Part shown: positions 34,231-45,257 of the stretch, one piece after another
Layout of the letters: each line of letters begins with the position of its first letter
Numbering within the stretch: position 1 is the stretch's first letter
Source: Rhizomys pruinosus
Lineage: Eukaryota > Chordata > Mammalia > Rodentia > Spalacidae
Direction: 5' to 3'
Assembly: GCA_009823505.1 (NCBI GenBank)
Contig: VZQC01010550.1
Span: 2,416,553-2,480,552 of the forward strand
DNA: 64,000 bases
The notes under the pieces: generated by a model
Databases searched by the model: none
Seen by the model: only the letters and a program-made list of their open reading frames with translations
Told to the model about the DNA's origin: nothing
Program-made: the position numbers and the translations under genes

Positions 34231-34769
34231 AAACTATTCATTTAGGATTAGAGTCAACAGAGACTTTTCAACTTGTACAAAGAACATACAGCCTGTCTGA
34301 TAGTCTATGGTTAGTAATAACACTAGTTACTCCTGAATTGTTAGGACTTTTAAATCAAAGAAGCAGACCCTCAGCTTTGAACCATGCTGTTGTTTATAGA
34401 TGACTGCATTGGAAGGGCAGTAGTGAATGGACTCTGACAGGTCTGCCTCACATGTACCATCAGAGGAGCCCTCTTCACAGTCCTTGAGTATTTCCCCAGG
34501 GAGGCCAATGCATTGTTCTAAATGCTTCCTCATGGCCTTGTTACTACTTTTTTTTTTTTTTTCTTTATAACCTATATGAAGTGGAATGTCCTCTTTTCAG
34601 AAACCAGTACTTTTCCATGATTCTTCATTGAGTTAGTTTACAATCTAATTTTTTTTATGCTGTGTATTTTCTTAGTGTATTTATTATCATTATTGACTAC
34701 TTTATCAAGTCCTTTTTTCGGTTGGATCTTTTTCTATCTTTTCTATTTTTTCTTTTATTACTTTAGGCT
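34231..34769. other. Unique intron
   Basis: No gene or SINE recognised; contains a 68-codon antisense ORF without any recognisable family. Confidence 0.4.
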
Positions 34770-34921
34770 TACTATTCTCGACGACGGGGCTCTCCTGTGG
34801 CGCCGTCCAGCTGCCCTGGAACATCACTTCTGAGACCCAGAGGCTGCAGGCCTCTTTCGATACCACAGAGGTCTGTCTGACTCTGCCTCCCAAGTGCTAG
34901 GATTAAAGGCGTGCGCCACCA
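34770..34921 (-). repeat. Indel-rich B1, antisense
   Basis: The last third is a clean B1 (ctgcctcccaagtgctagga to gcgccacca). The first two thirds hold many unusual substitutions and insertions. Confidence 0.75.
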
Positions 34922-35113
34922 GTTTTTAAGTAAACTGTTAGTTGAGTGTATAGTGCTTTTGATTCCTTGCTATTCAGCTAGAAAGACACTTGCATGTCTT
35001 CTCAGTGCTAAAGACACTGTTGTGCTTATGAAGGTTTTTGTGTTAGACTTTCAGGAAGAGTGGTTGGTAGTTTTCAGAATAGCAAGTCCTAATCATTTAT
35101 TTGTCTCTCACAG

Positions 35114-35255
35114 AACAAAATTAAAGAACCAAGAATATGAAACTTTAGATCATTTGGAGTGTGATCTGAATTTAATGTTTGAAAATGCCAAACGCTATAA
35201 CGTTCCTAATTCAGCCATCTATAAGCGAGTTCTGAAATTGCAGCAAGTCATGCAG
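35114..35255 (+). CDS. PBRM1: PBRM1 exon: second half of bromodomain 3
   Basis: 142 nt: one base, 47 codons. Acceptor ttgtctctcacag, donor gtatgatt. Human residues ~435-481. It encodes TKLKNQEYETLDHLECDLNL, MFENAKRYNVPNSAIYKRVL and KLQQVMQ, the alpha-A/B/C helices of BD3. The pocket asparagine N463 (RYNVP) is present. Identical to remembered human. A B1 copy with unusually many indels (34770-34921) lies in the intron just upstream. Confidence 0.97.
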
Positions 35256-35394
35256 GTATGATTTCTTAGTTTCACTGTGTATTGTATGGATCGTTATAGG
35301 ATTTGCAGAAAGTTATCCTTCAGTTCCAGATGATATTGTGTCATCTACATTTTACCATTTGGTTCTAGACTTTGTTAAGATAGGGATGGTCTTG

Positions 35395-35530
35395 TGGACC
35401 TGATGGTTCACACCTATAATCCAAGCACTCAGGAGGAGTAGGAGAATCCAAGCACTCAGGGGTAGGAGAATTCTGAGTTTCTGGCCAGCTTGGGCAACAT
35501 AGGAAGACCCTGCCTTGCTACAAATAAATA
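35395..35530 (+). repeat. Old B1-like SINE with internal duplication
   Basis: ccaagcactcagg occurs twice within 35 bp, followed by a taggagaat repeat and an AAAT tail. Confidence 0.6.
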
Positions 35531-35739
35531 AATGAATGAAGAAGGGAGTGTGGGATGGAGGGACTGAGGGAGGGAGGAAGCTGGCTTAGGAGAAAGAACA
35601 TCTGAAAGCTAATTAATCATTGTAGTATCTAAGTGTTAGTCAGATCTTCTCTCTTAGCACCTTGAAGGGAACCTGAGGCTGCTGGTCACCTAGGAATTGT
35701 AGGACAGAAGAGTAGATAGGAAATATAAATTGAGTCTAT

Positions 35740-36103
35740 TTTTTTGTTTTGTAATTATGTGTATAGAAGTGTGTCTGTGTGCATGTACATGCATGTGAGT
35801 ACAGGTGCAGGAAGAGTCCAGAAGATAGAGGAGTTTTGAGCAACCCAGTATGGGTGCTGGAAACTGAACTTGGTTCCTCTGGACGAGCAGTGAGTGCTTT
35901 TAACCACTGAGCCATTTCTCCAGCCCAAGGTTTTGTGGGGGGTTTTTTTTGGGGGGGGGTCTTTTTGAAACAGGGTCTCCCTTTAGTCTCAGCTGGCCTG
36001 GAATTCACTCTGTAGACCAGGCTGGCCTTGAACCTCACAGAGATCCTCCTGCCTCTGCCTCTGCCTCCCGAGTGCATTAAAGGCATGCGCTACCACTCTG
36101 GGC
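35740..36103 (-). repeat. Old B2 followed by B1, antisense
   Basis: B2 35740-35926, B1 35936-36103 with a small ctctgc duplication. Confidence 0.8.
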
Positions 36104-36139
36104 TGGTTCTGTGGGGTTTTATGCTTGTTTGTTTGTTTG

Positions 36140-36231
36140 TTTTGATTTTAAAAATTGTGTGTGAGGTCAGAGGCCATGTGCCTCCGTGTTAATGGTATTT
36201 GTGAGAGGAGGTCAGATTTTATTTTCAACTC

Positions 36232-36286
<55 letters not shown>

Positions 36287-36523
36287 GGTGCCCTAAGAAA
36301 AGGGCATCAGATCCCTGGAGCTGAAGTTCTGAGGCTTTTGATGTGGGTGTTGGGGACCAAACTTGGGTCCTGTGGAAGAGCAAGAAATGTTCTTAACCAC
36401 TGAGCCATCTCTCTGGCCCCTTATTTCTCTCTATCATGTAGACCTTGGGGGTGGGGGATTGAATGCAGGTTGCCAGGGTTGGCAGCACATGCCTATACCC
36501 ACTGAACCATCACACCAGCCCCT
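36140..36523 (-). repeat. Old B2 split by a GT microsatellite, plus tRNA-like fragment
   Basis: (GT)n at 36233-36285 lies inside B2-like sequence (36140-36420). A further tRNA-like SINE piece is at 36425-36523. Confidence 0.65.
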
Positions 36524-36592
36524 GTCTCACAAAATTTCTGGAAAGATAATCTTAGAGTAAGGAAGCAACAAAGACAATTTTAAATCTCTTAT

Positions 36593-36821
36593 AGACTTTT
36601 TTTTTTTTTTTTTTTGAGACAGGGTATCCCTATAGCCCCAGGTGGCCTGGAACTCACAGGGATCCACCTGCCTTTGCCTCCCAAGTGCTAGGATCAAAGG
36701 CATGCGCCACCATGCCTGGCTTAAAGACGGTTCTTAGCTGCCATGTGGATGCTGGGAATCGAACCCGAGTCCTCTGCAAGAGCAGTCGGTGCTCTTAATG
36801 GCTGAGACATCTCTCCAGCCC
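36593..36821 (-). repeat. Fused B2-head/B1 SINE, antisense
   Basis: B1 ending caccatgcctgg is joined to B2 head at cttaaagacggttcttagct. atagac is present at both edges. Confidence 0.88.
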
Positions 36822-36836
36822 CATAGACCCTATTTT

Positions 36837-37193
36837 TTTTTTTTTTTTTTTTAGCACATCTTGAATTTAATCCAATGAAAGTTGAATATATGTTCAAAAC
36901 AGAAGCAAAACCAAGTGACTCAATAAACACAAGTGGTTAAACAAAGTGGACCCTTCTACACAACGGTGTTTTTGTAGGTTGCCTGTGTCTATCCACATCA
37001 CAGTCCACATAACAAGGGAGTCTTCTGCAAACCATGGCTCTTGTGGGAAGCTGAAGGAACTTAACGCAAGGTTTGGAACAGGCACACATAGGTTTGAGGT
37101 TGGTAGTCACATAGATACATGGCACAACTCAGTGTAAGTGCCTTCATAAATTTAGCTCAGATGTCATCTCTAATAATCAGCCACAGTCACATG
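36837..37193 (-). pseudogene. Processed retrocopy of an unidentified mRNA 3' end
   Basis: The insert begins with poly-T (poly-A tail on the minus strand) and is flanked by a perfect 15-bp target-site duplication, catagaccctatttt (36822-36836 and 37194-37208). On the minus strand an ATTAAA signal lies about 15-20 nt before the A-run. These are the marks of L1-mediated retrotransposition of a polyadenylated transcript. The 340-bp body is not a SINE or L1 that I recognise. It is most likely a 5'-truncated processed pseudogene made mainly of 3' UTR. Source gene unknown. Confidence 0.75.
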
Positions 37194-37327
37194 CATAGAC
37201 CCTATTTTGATGATCAACACTGATCGGTGAATTTCAGGTGTGCCCTTTGCTGTGGTTTTATGTCTAATTCTCTAAGTCTGCTGTGCTTGGCCTGTCAGCT
37301 GTGTTTGGCAGACGGTCTTTTAAAATG

Positions 37328-37505
37328 TAGCCGGGCTTGGTGGCACACGCCTTTAATCCTAGCACTTGGGAGACAGAGGCAGGTGGATCTTTGTGAGATC
37401 AAGGCCAGCCTGGTCTACAGAGTGAGTTCCAGGACAGCTGGGGCTACAGAGAGACCCTGTCTCGAAAAGACCAAAAAAAAAAAAATAAATAAAATAAAAA
37501 ATAAA
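37328..37505 (+). repeat. B1 SINE, sense
   Basis: Full-length, with an AAAT-type tail. Confidence 0.92.
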
Positions 37506-37680
37506 AATGCATGTATTGAGTTTTTAGGAACTGTTAGCATGTTGTTCTTGAGGTGTGGAGTTGTAACTCTGTGTGGACTATGGATAGTCAACAATATGTA
37601 CTTAAAAGTTGCACTACTGCAAAACAGGTGTTTTATCCAGGTACACTCATACACTATTTTTTTTGCACTGCTGGTATTGT

Positions 37681-37934
37681 TTTTTTTTTTTGTTTTTTTT
37701 TTATTTATTTATTTTTGTATGTGTATGAATGTACTGTCTGCAAGCAGGTCTGTGCACCCGTGTCGTGCAATGCCGCGGAGGTCAGAAGAGGGTCTCGGAT
37801 TCCCCTGGAACTGGAGTTCTCCTGGAATTGGAGTTACAGACGGTTCTTAGCCGCCATGTGGGTGCTGGGGATCGAACCCGGGTCCTCTGCAAGAGCGTCG
37901 GTGCTCTTAACCGCTAGGCTATCTCTCCAGCCCC
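37681..37934 (-). repeat. Young B2 SINE with 16-bp target-site duplication
   Basis: gcactgctggtattgt at 37665-37680 and 37935-37950. Carries the 17-bp duplication. Confidence 0.95.
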
Positions 37935-38004
37935 GCACTGCTGGTATTGTACCAGAAACATTTTCTTTTATTATTACTTGTTTTTTAATTTTTTTTTTTT
38001 TAAT

Positions 38005-38431
38005 TTTTTTTTTTGGTCTTTTTGAGACAGGGTCTCCTTGTAGCTCCAGCTGTCCTGGAACTCGCTATGTAGACCAGGCTGGCCTTGAACTCACAAAGAT
38101 CCGCCTGCCTCTGCCTCCCAAGTGCTAGGTTTAAAAGTGTGCGGCACCAGGCCCTGTTACTTGCTTTTTATATGTATATATTTTTTTCATCTTTAGTATT
38201 TTGGGGAAGTACTTTTTTTAATTTTATTTTTTATGTGTATGAATGTACTGTGTGCATGTAGGTTTGTCCACCCATGTTGTGCAGTGCTGCAGAGGTCAGA
38301 AGAGGGCGTCAGATTCCCCTGGAACTGGAGTTAAAGACGGTTCTTAGCTGCCATGTGGGTGCTGAGGATCGAACCTGGGTCCTCTGCAAGAACAGTCGGC
38401 GCTCTTAACCACTAAGCCATCTCTCCAGCCC
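38005..38431 (-). repeat. B1 and B2, antisense
   Basis: B1 38005-38145; B2 38205-38431 without the 17-bp duplication. cctgttacttg lies on both sides of the second insertion. Confidence 0.9.
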
Positions 38432-38652
38432 CTGTTACTTGTTTTTTAAACTTTGTTTAGCCACTTAAAGAAAATCTGCTTATGGCACAAGTTGCCTGAA
38501 ATCCGTTAAGTTGTATATTTGTTTTCCAACCAAATAAAAATTGTAATTTACCAAACTGTTTGAAAAAAAAAATGCACAAATTGAAAGGTCTAGATGTTCA
38601 CCTCTCATCTTAAACTTTTTTTATTAGGCATACTGCTCCTTAAAAATTGTGC

Positions 38653-38812
38653 TGCCAGGCATAGTGGTACATGCCTTTAGTCCTAGCACTCAGGAGGCAG
38701 AGGCAGGCGGATCTCAGAATTAAGGCCAGCCTGGTCTTCATAGTGAGTTCTAGGAGAGTTAGGGCTGCAGGGATACCCTGTCTCAAAAAGACCAAAAAAA
38801 TAAAAATAAAAA
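38653..38812 (+). repeat. B1 SINE, sense
   Basis: ccaggcatagtggtacatgc to accctgtctc plus A-rich tail. Confidence 0.88.
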
Positions 38813-38948
38813 CAAAAAGTCAAGTGCTTAAGGTCCCCTTTAAGTTGCTTGCCTTAAATGTCCACCAGGATAGGCTGACCCTACAACTTGACTCCAATAT
38901 TTTTACCCAGTCTTTGTTCTTTAAACTCTTAAATTCTGTAGCTAACAT

Positions 38949-39180
38949 TTTTTTTTTTTTGAGACAGGATCTCCCTATAGTCCCAGCTGGCCTGAAACTC
39001 ACACTGTAGACCAGGCTGGCCTTGAACTCACAGAGACCCTGCATGCTGGGATTAAAGGCGTGAACCACCACACCCAACTTAAAGACAGTTATTATCCACC
39101 ATGTGGGTGTTGGGAATCGAACCCAGGTCCTCTGCAAGAGCAGTAGGAGCTCTTAATCGCTAGTCCATCTCTCCAGCCCC
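38949..39180 (-). repeat. Fused B2-head/B1 SINE, antisense
   Basis: B1 (gagacaggatctccctatag to cacacccaa) joined to B2 head at cttaaagacagttattatcc. Confidence 0.85.
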
Positions 39181-39416
39181 AAACATTAGTTGTTGTTTTT
39201 TTTTTTAATATTAAATCCATTTTTCTAACCTATTTTTCTGTCATGGAGGCTTTTGTTAAATAAAGTTTTTTAAAATCTGTAAAGACTGTTTAATTTTGTG
39301 TATCCTGTATGTGGTTGTACCTTTCTGAATGGGTTATGTTTAGCTCTTTAACATTCATGTATTCATAGGCTTGCCTGACAGAGTGAGGCTGACTCCTGGG
39401 ATCTGCTCTGTTTTAG

Positions 39417-39514
39417 GCAAAGAAGAAAGAGCTTGCGAGGAGAGATGACATTGAAGATGGAGACAGCATGATCTCTTCAGCTACTTCAGATACTGGTAGT
39501 GCCAAAAGAAAAAG
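39417..39514 (+). CDS. PBRM1: PBRM1 exon: BD3-BD4 linker with basic signal
   Basis: 98 nt: 32 codons plus AG. Acceptor atctgctctgttttag, donor gtttgtgt. Human residues ~482-513. It encodes AKKKELARRDDIEDGDSMIS then SATSDTGSAKRK, a charged linker with basic patches between BD3 and BD4. The donor gtttgt is weaker than the other donors in the gene. The terminal AG can join T of the exon at 49598 (Ser) or G of the 45-nt cassette exon at 43057 (Arg), both in frame. Confidence 0.97.
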
Positions 39515-39593
39515 GTTTGTGTTCTCATAGCTGGAACTAACTCAGTTCCTATTTATTTTGTTTTAGATAAGTGCAGAAAAAAATTTTTAAGCT

Positions 39594-39745
39594 AGGTCAA
39601 GCATGGTGATGCATGCCTTTAATCTCAGCACTTGGGAGGCAGAGGCAGGTGGATCTCTATGAGTTCAAGGCCAGCCTGGTCTACATAGTGAGTCCCAAGA
39701 CAACTGGAGACAGCGAGACCCTATCTCGAAAAAAAAAATCTATTT
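39594..39745 (+). repeat. B1 SINE, sense
   Basis: 80 bp after the donor of the exon at 39417-39514. Confidence 0.88.
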
Positions 39746-40064
39746 AAAGTATAAGTTCTATTAAAAGCTTTAAATATTTTATAGTGTGTCTTATTTTTCT
39801 TATTTTAGAATTTTTAAATTAGATGTTTTCTTTTTTACAAATACCATATTTCTTTTAAATGACAGAGAAAAATTGCATGTACCTTGGGAAAACATGTTAT
39901 CTTTTTAGGTTAGTTTTTTAAGGTAACATTTTAAACGTGCCATTTAAAACCTAATAGATAATTTCTTCATAGTGAATTACAAAGATGAAATATGACTTAG
40001 GAAAGGTAAAGGGGAAAAAAAATCAGTAATGTCATATTGTCACTGCATTGAAGTAACTCATAAT

Positions 40065-40785
40065 CTTTTTTTTTTTTTCTTGGTCTTATTGAGACAGGGT
40101 CTCCCTGTAGCCCCATGCTGTCCTAGAACTTGCTATGTAGCCCTGGCTGGCCTTGAACACACGGAGATCCGTCTGCCTCTGCCTCCCGGATGCTGGGATT
40201 AAAGGCATGCGCCACCACGCCCAGCTTGCTCTGAGATTTTTCCCTATTAACTTGGTCTTTATTTATGGCTTTGAGAATATCACATTATTACTTACAGTCA
40301 GTAAAATATTAAGCTAATTGAGGTTTTTTGTTTCAGTTTTTTCCTTTCTAACCATTCTTTCAACATCTCTAAACCTTTCTTCCTCTCATGAGTTTTATGG
40401 GAGGGAAACTTACTGTGATATTCTGAAGCTGGAGTCTTACAAGGAATCATGCAAAACCATCTCTTGGAATTTCTCTGGCCTGATCATTGTGAAGTGCCAT
40501 ATTCTCCCTCAGCCTTAAACCTATTTTATACTCTTTGCAGGAGCAGTCATTCAGGAAGTAGACAGATTCAGAATTGAGTGAAGTCTGTAGTAGCTTTTGA
40601 CATAGTTCTTTACTTATAGTAAAAGATCCATTAAGATCAGAAAGTTTTGTTTTTGTTTTTTGTTTTTGGTCTTTTTGAAATAGGGTCTCCCTGTAGCCCC
40701 ATTGTCCTACAACTCACTATGTAGACCAGGCTGGCCTTGAACTTTAATCCTATGTGCTGGGATGTACCACCATGCCCCGAAAAAT
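40065..40785 (-). repeat. Two antisense B1 copies around unique sequence
   Basis: B1 at 40065-40227 (intact) and 40665-40785 (internally deleted). The 440 bp between them hold no recognised feature. Confidence 0.8.
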
Positions 40786-41321
40786 ATTTTTATTTTATTT
40801 CATTTTATTTTTTTGAAAATTTTTTATTATATGCTGTGCTGTAATAACTAAATTGATTTGTGGACCCTTAGATGCCATTCTCCTCCATTACTGGCCTATG
40901 AATTTTATCCTTCCAAGTTAATTCCTTGTTAAAGCAGGAACAGTGGAGGAAAAATGTGAAAACAGATCAGAGATATCAAATCAAGAACATCTTTAAGTAT
41001 AATTATAAAATTCTTCTTTGGTATAACCTGAGTTTTCCAGATCAGTCACCAAAGATAAAAGCTTCTCAGGCAAAGAGGGTAATGGAGGAAACAGTGATGG
41101 TGCAGTTAGTACACACACTGGATAAAAAGAAAGGTCTTAAATTAGTTTAGTGTTATGAAAGCAGTTCCAAGGAAGCTGTAACTCAGGCCAGGTATTTAAG
41201 AACTACATATGCCTGTGTCCTGTATTTTGAGGAATATCTAAGTAGATTACCTGAGAGTTTTTGTCCTTAAGTTTCTATAAGAGCTGTGTGTTGCTAAAAT
41301 AACAATAAAATTATAAATTCC
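40786..41321. other. Unique intron
   Basis: Contains a 74-codon sense ORF (40926-41150) without a recognisable domain or splice context; I do not call it a gene. Confidence 0.4.
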
Positions 41322-41558
41322 TTTTTTTTTATTTTATTTCGGTATGTGTATGAATGTACTTTCTGCATGCAGGTGTGTGCACCCATGTCGTGCAATGCCA
41401 TGGAAGACAGAAGAGGGTGTCGGATTCCCCTGGAACTGGAGTTCTCCTGGAATTGGAGTTTCAGACGGTTTGCAGCCGCCATGTGTGTGCTGGGGATCGA
41501 ACCCAGGTCCTCTGTAAGAGCGGTCGGTGCTCTTAACCGCTAGGCCATCTCTCCAGCC
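41322..41558 (-). repeat. Young B2 SINE, antisense
   Basis: 17-bp duplication present; aaattataaattcc repeated at both ends. Confidence 0.92.
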
Positions 41559-41599
41559 CAAAATTATAAATTCCATTTCATACAAAAAGTCTCCTTATG

Positions 41600-42251
41600 G
41601 GACTGGAGAGGTGGCCTAGCGTTTAAGAGCACTGACTGCTGTTGGGGCTGGAGAGATGGCTCAGTGGTTAAGAGCACTGACATATCTTGCAGAGGACCTG
41701 GGTTCAATTCCTAGCACCTACATGGCAGCTAAGAACTGTCTTTAACTCCAGTTCCAGGGGAATCTGATGCCCTCTTCTGACCTCCGAGGCATTGCACCAC
41801 ACAGGTGCACAAACCTACATGCAGACAGTCCACTCATATACATAAAAAAATAATTGGGGCTGGAGAGATAGCCTAGCGGTTATGAACAGCGACTGCTCTT
41901 GCAGAGGACCCGGGTTTGATCCCCAGCACCCACATGGCGGCTGAGAACTGTCTTTAACTCCAGTTCTAGGAGAACTCCAGTTTCAGGGGAATCCGAGACC
42001 CTCTTCTGACCTCCGAGGCATTGCACGACACAGGTGCACAGACCTACATACAGACAGTACATTCATACACATACAAAAATAAATAAAATTAAAAAAAAAA
42101 TTAAGCCAGACATGCTGGCACACGCCTTTAATCCTAGCACTCGGGAGGCAGAGGCAGGCAGATCTTTGTGAGTTCAAGGCCAACCTGGTCTACTGAGTGA
42201 GTTCCAGGACAGCTGGGGCTACAGGGAGAGGTCTCTGTCTCAAAAAGACAA

Positions 42252-42302
<51 letters not shown>

Positions 42303-42550
42303 ATATGAATGAATGAATGTAAATAAATAAATGTAAATAAATAAATAAAAATTTAAAAAGAAAAAAAAAGAGCGCCGACTGCTCTTGCAGAGGTCCCGGC
42401 ACCCACATGGCGGCTGAGAAATATCTTTAACTCCAGTTCCAGGGGAATCTGACACCCTCTTCTAACCTCCGAGGCATTGCACGACACAGGTGCACCAACC
42501 TATGTGCAGACAGTACATTCATACACATAAAAAAATAAATAAATTTTTTT
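41600..42550 (+). repeat. Nested cluster: a B2 interrupted by two B2s and a B1
   Basis: A host B2 starts at 41600, breaks near 41641 and resumes at about 42371-42550. Its target site aaaagtctcctta stands outside the cluster on both sides (about 41585 and 42551). Inside are sense B2 41644-41850, sense B2 41856-42100, sense B1 42103-42250 and long AAAT/GAAT runs 42250-42360. Confidence 0.88.
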
Positions 42551-43056
42551 AAAAGTCTCCTTACAAAGAAGTTTCTTGGGAAATGTTTCATATAATAAAG
42601 TAAAACATATAGATGAGAGAACTACCAGAGTCGATAGTAACATCAGAGAATTTGGTTCTGTAATTGGTTGGTATCACAGGGAGCAGCTTGCTGACCTTTT
42701 AGGGTAAAAGATTTTGGAAAGAAGTAGATTTCTGCAAAAGTCAAGAGCTGTGTCCCAAATACCACTTGACTCCTAAGTAACTGATAGGATCCTGTTTCTG
42801 CCTTGTTTTAATACTAAGAAATATGAGAAATTGATTGTGGATGTATATTCTCTTCATTCTGAAAGGCATTCTTTCTTTCTACTCTCTGCTTCAAGATCTG
42901 CTTTCTGATTTCTTGTGTTGAAATGTTCCAGTGATGTGATCTTTTATCCTCTGTACCAAATAATCTTTTTCTCAACCATATTTTGTTTATGCATGACCCT
43001 CTAATGTTGCTTGTTTTATTTCTCTTCACATGTACTATTTGTTTCTGCTTTCCTAG
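42551..43056. other. Unique intron upstream of 45-nt cassette exon
   Basis: SINE-free, with a pyrimidine-rich stretch before the cassette acceptor at 43056. Confidence 0.5.
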
Positions 43057-43101
43057 GAACACTCATGACAGTGAGATGTTGAGTCTCAGGAGGCTATCCA
43101 G
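43057..43101 (+). CDS. PBRM1: PBRM1 45-nt cassette exon in BD3-BD4 linker
   Basis: 45 nt, so skipping or including it keeps the frame. Acceptor gtttctgctttcctag, donor gtgtgcag (weak, as is common for cassette exons). With the flanking split codons it reads R-NTHDSEMLSLRRLS-S. This matches the RNTHDSEMLGLRRLSS insert known from mouse and human PBRM1 isoforms, with one G to S change. It adds a short Ser/Arg-containing segment to the linker ahead of bromodomain 4. The sequence on both sides is unique intron rather than SINE, which also fits a conserved regulated exon. Confidence 0.9.
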
Positions 43102-43667
43102 GTGTGCAGACTTTTTTTTATGCATAAACATACTTTTAAAAGTGTCATTCTTCTGTGGCATGTTTAGTACTACTATGGCAATATGAGAAGTGAAGATTTA
43201 CGCATGTATAAAACGTATGTGGGATGGGGTGCCAGTTTATTTTATGAAAAAAGAAAATAGTACAGTTTAGAGGTCTACTAAGTAGTATCTAAATTAGCCT
43301 CCACATGTTCACCACTACTCTGAATTTGTTTCTAGCTTTCTTTTACACTGATCCTTGTGGGTATGCAAAAGGTAAAGGCTGCTAATATGGTGGCATTGCT
43401 GGTGACAAGGGCTGTATCCTACTGATTGAGATGGTGGAGGGGTCATAATCATCATAATCATTGCCTATAAGCCCTATTCTGTGTTGGGCAACTGTTTCTT
43501 GATATTTTCCACAGTTTTTGATCTTGTCCACATCCTATTTGAGTAAAAGTATCCATTTCTTTACTACATCTTTTTGCATGTTACTTATAATTTTTCAATA
43601 CAGCCTATGAGCTGCCACGTTACAGTGCTGAATGATAACAACTGTGTAATGTTTTTATTTATACATT
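43102..43667. other. Unique intron downstream of 45-nt cassette exon
   Basis: SINE-free; no gene seen. Likely place for splicing control elements, but none is identified. Confidence 0.4.
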
Positions 43668-43799
43668 TTCTTTTTTTTTATTTTTTTATTTTTTTCTGGA
43701 GCTGGCTCTGTAGACCAGGCTGGCCTCGAACTCACAGAGATCCGCCTGCCTCTGCTTCCCAAGTGCTAGGAGTAAAGGCATGCACCACCATGCCCAGCT
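43668..43799 (-). repeat. B1, antisense, truncated
   Basis: ttatttatacattttc is repeated on both sides. Confidence 0.85.
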
Positions 43800-44004
43800 T
43801 ATTTATACATTTTCACAGTGTCAGATGCTTACAGAATAGTAGAGTACTCTTACAGATCATTTAGTCCTCTTTTATCTGTGCCTGGAAGTTAGTGGTCACA
43901 GAAAGAGGCAGGTTAGAAATGAGTGAAATTATGTGGGAGCCATGTAGTAAAGTAACTGCCCAAGATGTGCAGCTATATAGTTGCATACACTTGTTGCCTT
44001 TGAG

Positions 44005-44577
44005 ACTGGAGACATAGTTTAGCTATTAGGAACCCTTGCTGCTCTCACAGCATGCACATCTAGAAACTCGCAGCTGCCTATAATACAAGCTCCAGGGGAT
44101 CCAAGTCTCTTCTGGCCTTCACAGGTACCTATACTCATGTGTGCATATCCACACACAAACACATAGACATACACATAAATAAAAAATAATAATAGTAAAA
44201 CTTAAAAATGTTGCCTGATTGTCCATAGCTTGATGAAAGATTATTTCTATTCTTTATTTTTTGAGAATTTAAGTGTTCTAAAGCTGTTGATTATAACCTG
44301 CATTAGACAGTTGCAGCTGTTCTCATCTTCCTAATGTTTTCCTTAAGGAAAAGTTTTTGTTTTTGTTTTTTTAATTTTATGTGTATGAGTGAATTGCCTG
44401 CATGTATGTAAGTGCACCCATTTTGTACAGTGCCCAAAGAGGTTAAAAGAGAGTGTTTGATCCCCTGGAACTGGAGTTACAGGTGGTTGTCAACCACCAT
44501 GTGAGTGCTAGGAATCAATTCCAGGTCCTCTGAAAGAGCAACCAGTGCTCTTAACAGCTGAGCCATCTCTCCAGCCC
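44005..44577. repeat. Old sense B2 and antisense B2
   Basis: Diverged B2 (+) 44005-44190 and B2 (-) 44355-44577. Confidence 0.7.
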
Positions 44578-44589
44578 CTAAGGAAAGAA

Positions 44590-44784
44590 AAACTCATGCC
44601 CATAACCCCAGCACTTGGGAGAGCTGAAATAGGAGAATCACTGAGTTTAAGCCAGCCATGGTAGTAAGTTCCAAGCTAGCTGAAGCTACAGAGTAAGAAC
44701 CTATCGATGGATGGATGGATGGATAAAAATAAGCCAGCCATGGTAAGTTCCAAGCTAGCTGAAGCTATAGAGTAAGAACCTATC

Positions 44785-44834
<50 letters not shown>

Positions 44835-44850
44835 AAATTAACTACAGGGT
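44590..44850 (+). repeat. Duplicated B1-like segment with GATG and GATA microsatellites
   Basis: The segment from agccagccatgg to agtaagaacctatc occurs twice, each followed by a tetranucleotide run: GATG near 44706-44722 and GATA at about 44785-44832. Confidence 0.85.
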
Positions 44851-44910
44851 AGGAACCTCTCAATTAAATGTTTTTGGTTAGTTGATAACTTTAAGAAATG
44901 ACCATGGACC

Positions 44911-45145
44911 GGGGCTGGAGAGATAGCCTAGCAGTTAAGCGCACCAACTGCTCTTGCAGAGGATCCGGGTTCAATCTCCAGCACCCACATGGCGGCTGAG
45001 AACTGTCTGTAACTCCAACTCCAGGAGAACTCCAGTTCCAGGGGAATCCGAGACCCTCTTCTGACCTCCGAGGCATTGCATGACATGGGTGCACAAACCT
45101 ACATGCAGACAGTACATTCATACACATACAAAAATAAATAAAATT

Positions 45146-45178
<33 letters not shown>

Positions 45179-45183
45179 TATAA
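44911..45183 (+). repeat. Young B2 SINE, sense, with target-site duplication and TA run
   Basis: agaaatgaccatgga at both ends (about 44894 and 45185); the tail carries a TA run. Confidence 0.92.
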
Positions 45184-45257
45184 AAGAAATGACCATGGAT
45201 TAAGGAAAGCCATTAGATCTGGCCTAGATGTCCCTGCTGACATTAAGATTTGGTACG

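Noticed and set aside
34911..35261. 116-codon ORF starting at 34911 as a separate small gene
   Set aside because: Only its last 47 codons are coding, as the PBRM1 exon at 35114-35255; the first part is intron read in the same frame.
37227..37850. 207-codon ORF, the second longest in the window
   Set aside because: It is a chance concatenation of unique intron, a B1 and a B2; no splice context or homology.
37553..38128. 191-codon ORF
   Set aside because: Made of a B2 and a B1 in antisense plus intron; contains the standard SINE peptides.
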